Below, in pieces: positions 23,242-25,622 of a DNA stretch of 25,622 bases (the stretch's first letter is position 1; the number at the start of each line of letters is the position of its first letter). Source of the DNA: Aurantibacter sp042094015 (lineage in GTDB: Bacteria; Bacteroidota; Bacteroidia; Flavobacteriales; Flavobacteriaceae); the NCBI RefSeq assembly GCF_042094015.1, contig NZ_JBELDZ010000035.1, forward strand, positions 1 through 25,622. Reading direction: 5' to 3'. A program made the position numbers and the translations under genes. The notes under the pieces were generated by a model that saw only the letters and a list, made by a program, of their open reading frames with translations, did no database searches and had not been told where the DNA came from.

Positions 23242-24450
23242 ATGAATATATTAGTGGTAACTCATTATTTTTGGCCCGAAAACTTAAAAATAAATGATGT
23301 TGCGAAGGGATTATTAGATAAAGGTCATAATGTTTCAGTACTTACTGGATTGCCTAACTATCCTAAAGGTAAGTTCTATAAAGGCTATTCATTTCCTAGA
23401 AATAAAAAAGAAAATTATGAAGGGATTACTATATACAGGTCCCCTGTCATCCCCAGAGGAAATGGATCTTCAATTAGATTGTTTTTAAATTATTTATCTT
23501 TAGCTCTATCAGCGTCATTGAGAGTTTTATTTATTAAAGATAAGTTTGATAAAATATTAGTTTATGAGGCCTCTCCTGTTACTATTGGTATTCCTGCTAT
23601 TATTGCTAAATTTCGATTTAATGCTCCAATTTTTTTCTGGGTCCAAGATTTATGGCCTGAAAGTATTACCGCCGCAGGGGGTGTAAAAAATAAATATGTT
23701 ATAAATCTAGTAGATAACTTGACAAGATTCATTTATTGGCAAAGTGAAAAAATACTTGTTCAGTCAAGGGCATTCATCCCATATATTTTAAATCAAAAAG
23801 TAAATAAGAATAAACTTATTTATTTACCAAACTCAACAGAAAAATTTTATAAGAAAGTAGATCCTAATAATAGATATAAAAAAATTATGCCCAAAGATGG
23901 GCCTATTTTAATGTTTGCTGGAAATATTGGTGAAGCTCAAGGTTTTAATACAATTATTAAATCTGCTTCATATCTAAATGATTCTGGGGTAAAAGTTAAT
24001 TGGGTTATACTTGGTGACGGACGCCAAAGAGAATTAATTGAGAGAGAAATTACTGATTTAGGCTTGCAGAAAAACTTTTTCTTTTTAGGTTCTTATCCAA
24101 GTGAAGAAATGCCTTATTTTTTTGTACATGCAGACGCTATGTTAGTAACGCTTAAAAAAAATTTAATTTTTTCGATGACAATTCCAAACAAAATTCAATC
24201 TTATATGGCTTGTTCAAAACCAATTATAGCTAATTTGGATGGTGAAGGTGGGAGAGTTATTTTAGAGGCAGAATGTGGTTTAGTTTCTCCATCTGAGGAT
24301 TTTATGTCATTTTCAAAGTCAATAATTACTTTTTTAAAATTAAGTTCTAATAAAAAAGAGGTAATGGGAAATAAGGCAAGATTATATTTCGAAACTGAAT
24401 TTGAAAGAGAAAAACAATTAAACAAAATAATAAATATCTTTAATAATTAA
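23242..24450 (+). CDS. wbuB: GT4 glycosyltransferase, WbuB-like (probable L-FucNAc transferase)
   Basis: This 402-residue GT-B enzyme starts with ILVVTHYFWPEN, then GHNVSVLTGLPNYPKGKFYKGY, YEASPVTIGIPA and FFWVQDLWPESI, which are the features of the WbuB/WbjE/CapL-type group that transfers L-FucNAc (or L-QuiNAc) residues. The C-terminal domain has LMFAGNIGEAQGFNTII, WVILGDG, and TIPNKIQSYMACSKPII with the donor-binding acidic region after it. It follows the genes that make the L-6-deoxy HexNAc, which supports the donor assignment. Members of this group usually act second in repeat-unit assembly, after the phosphoglycosyltransferase, which is not in this window. Confidence 0.85.
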   Translation: MNILVVTHYFWPENLKINDVAKGLLDKGHNVSVLTGLPNYPKGKFYKGYSFPRNKKENYEGITIYRSPVIPRGNGSSIRLFLNYLSLALSASLRVLFIKDKFDKILVYEASPVTIGIPAIIAKFRFNAPIFFWVQDLWPESITAAGGVKNKYVINLVDNLTRFIYWQSEKILVQSRAFIPYILNQKVNKNKLIYLPNSTEKFYKKVDPNNRYKKIMPKDGPILMFAGNIGEAQGFNTIIKSASYLNDSGVKVNWVILGDGRQRELIEREITDLGLQKNFFFLGSYPSEEMPYFFVHADAMLVTLKKNLIFSMTIPNKIQSYMACSKPIIANLDGEGGRVILEAECGLVSPSEDFMSFSKSIITFLKLSSNKKEVMGNKARLYFETEFEREKQLNKIINIFNN

Positions 24451-24461
24451 AAAAAAATATA

Positions 24462-25622
24462 ATGAATAAGACTATTTTATTAGGTTTAAACGAGCTTAAT
24501 TTTGATTATATACAATTTTATATAAATCAAGGTTTGTTGCCTAATTTTAAAAAAATTTTTGAAATACAACCTCCCATAGAAACAGTTTCAGAAAATGAGT
24601 ATAGACTATTAGAGCCGTGGGTGCAATGGGTAACTATACATTCAGGAAAAAGTTACAAAGAACATAATATTTTTCGTTTAGGAGACATTGTTAATAACCT
24701 CGAACTTTCTCAGATATTTGAAGAATTGGAAGCTGAAGGGCTTTCAGTTGGTGCGGTTTCTCCCTTTAATGCAGAAAATCGTTTAAAAAATCCTTATTTT
24801 TTTGTTCCAGACCCTTGGACTAAAACGAACCCTTCTGGGAATTGGATTGTAAAAGCATTGTATCATGCCGTACATCAATCAGTAAATGATAATGCTAAAT
24901 CAAAATTAAATTTGAAATCAATGATTTCATTAGGTCTTGGACTTTTATTGTATGTTCCGATCTCAAGATGGTTTCATTATGTAAAAACAGTTTCCAAAGC
25001 AAAAAATCCAGGAGCTAAAGCTTTAATTCTTGATAGTTTATTAGCTGATGTTCATTTAACACTTTGGAAAAAAAATAAACCTGATTTTTCTAATTTGTTT
25101 TTAAATTCCGGAGCTCATATACAGCATCATTATTTATTTAATTCAAAGGCATATCAAGGAAATTTAAAAAATCCAGATTGGTATTGTCCTAAAGGTTTTG
25201 ATCCGTTGATTCAGATTCTCTCTGAATACGATAAACAGATTGAAAAATTATTGAAATTAAAAAATGTCAAAATAATAATAGCAACTGGTCTACATCAGCA
25301 GCCACATGAACATTTAACATTCTATTGGCGTCTTAAAGAACATGTTAAGTTTGCAGAGATGATTGGTATTAAAAATTTCTCAGAAATTTTACCAAGAATG
25401 TCAAGGGATTTCTTAATGAAATTTAATAAAGAAGCTGATGCCTTAAATGCAGAAAAATTGTTGAATAGTTTTTATGCTTCTAAAGACGATGTTAAAATAT
25501 TTGAGGTAGATAATAGAAGTACAAGTCTATTTGTGGAGTTAGTATATCCAAATGATTTTGAGGTTAATGATTCAATCTATTCAAAAGAATCAAATTTAAA
25601 ATTAGAAAAATTTAAATCTTAC
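24462..25622 (+). CDS. Alkaline-phosphatase-fold protein (type I phosphodiesterase-like), 3' truncated
   Basis: An open frame runs from ATG 24462 to the right edge, 387 codons without a stop. The protein begins ILLGLNELNFDYIQFYIN and GLLPNFKKIF, continues with EPWVQWVTIHSGKSYKEHNIF, and later has NSGAHIQHHYLF (about residue 215 on) and ATGLHQQPHEHLTFYWRL (about 273-290). The layout recalls alkaline-phosphatase-superfamily proteins found in O-antigen loci, with LNELN near the metal site, WVTIHSGKS where the nucleophile region would be, and TGLHQQP in place of the usual DHG motif, so the metal site looks altered. The role is unknown; hydrolysis or transfer of a phosphate-linked group is possible. 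Stop and C-terminus lie outside the window. Confidence 0.65.
   Translation, partial: MNKTILLGLNELNFDYIQFYINQGLLPNFKKIFEIQPPIETVSENEYRLLEPWVQWVTIHSGKSYKEHNIFRLGDIVNNLELSQIFEELEAEGLSVGAVSPFNAENRLKNPYFFVPDPWTKTNPSGNWIVKALYHAVHQSVNDNAKSKLNLKSMISLGLGLLLYVPISRWFHYVKTVSKAKNPGAKALILDSLLADVHLTLWKKNKPDFSNLFLNSGAHIQHHYLFNSKAYQGNLKNPDWYCPKGFDPLIQILSEYDKQIEKLLKLKNVKIIIATGLHQQPHEHLTFYWRLKEHVKFAEMIGIKNFSEILPRMSRDFLMKFNKEADALNAEKLLNSFYASKDDVKIFEVDNRSTSLFVELVYPNDFEVNDSIYSKESNLKLEKFKSY

Noticed and set aside
1..25622. CRISPR arrays, tRNA or rRNA genes, insertion sequences
   Set aside because: I saw no regularly spaced repeats, no tRNA-like cloverleaf, no rRNA sequence and no transposase.

Overview
The window is about 25.6 kb of AT-rich DNA carrying a surface polysaccharide (O-antigen or capsule) biosynthesis locus. 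All recognisable genes lie on the + strand and are tightly packed. The organism is very probably a member of the Bacteroidota, most likely a marine-type Flavobacteriaceae. The grounds are low GC, start codons preceded by A-rich stretches rather than clear Shine-Dalgarno sequences, a leading gene that looks like a UpxY/NusG-type antiterminator, and a DUF2061-cysC-cysD-cysN-cysQ block of a kind familiar from flavobacteria. The genus cannot be fixed from the sequence. Both ends are open: the antiterminator is cut at the left and an alkaline-phosphatase-like gene is cut at the right.

Layout. (1) 1-354: 3' end of the antiterminator gene, an intrinsic terminator overlapping its stop codon, and a leader with three further possible hairpins. 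(2) 355-2470: fcl and gmd, which make GDP-L-fucose. (3) 2558-5275: an AT-rich three-gene cassette consisting of an EcbF/BcbF-like HAD phosphatase, a nucleotidyltransferase-like/APH-kinase-like fusion, and a nucleotidyltransferase. This looks like an activation route for an unidentified substituent. A 208-bp non-coding gap follows. (4) 5484-7756: a TviC/WbpP-like epimerase and a TviB/WbpO-like dehydrogenase, giving UDP-GlcNAcA/UDP-GalNAcA. (5) 7851-11870: DUF2061 protein, cysC, cysD, cysN, cysQ, which make PAPS and recycle PAP. (6) 11877-18986: very AT-rich serotype-type genes, namely Wzx flippase, sulfotransferase, an unknown protein, Wzy polymerase, GT11 fucosyltransferase-like protein, GT2 and GT4. 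(7) 18979-22396: FnlA/CapE dehydratase, WxcM-like cupin, FnlC/WbjD 2-epimerase and an RmlD-like reductase, giving a UDP-L-FucNAc-type or UDP-L-QuiNAc-type sugar. (8) 22426-25622: a 2-oxoglutarate/Fe(II) oxygenase, a WbuB-like L-FucNAc transferase and the start of an alkaline-phosphatase-fold protein.

Together the genes predict a Wzx/Wzy-made polymer containing fucose, an N-acetylated hexuronic acid and an L-FucNAc-like sugar. It is probably sulfated: four PAPS-cycle genes sit directly upstream of a sulfotransferase-like gene, and no sulfate-reduction gene is in view. It may carry a further unidentified activated group and an oxygenase-dependent modification. No initiating phosphoglycosyltransferase and no Wza/Wzc export genes are present, so the locus must continue beyond the window or those functions are encoded elsewhere.

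The most interesting parts are the 2558-5275 cassette, the sulfation module, the 2OG oxygenase, the altered GT11 motif and the terminator-plus-leader structure downstream of the antiterminator gene.
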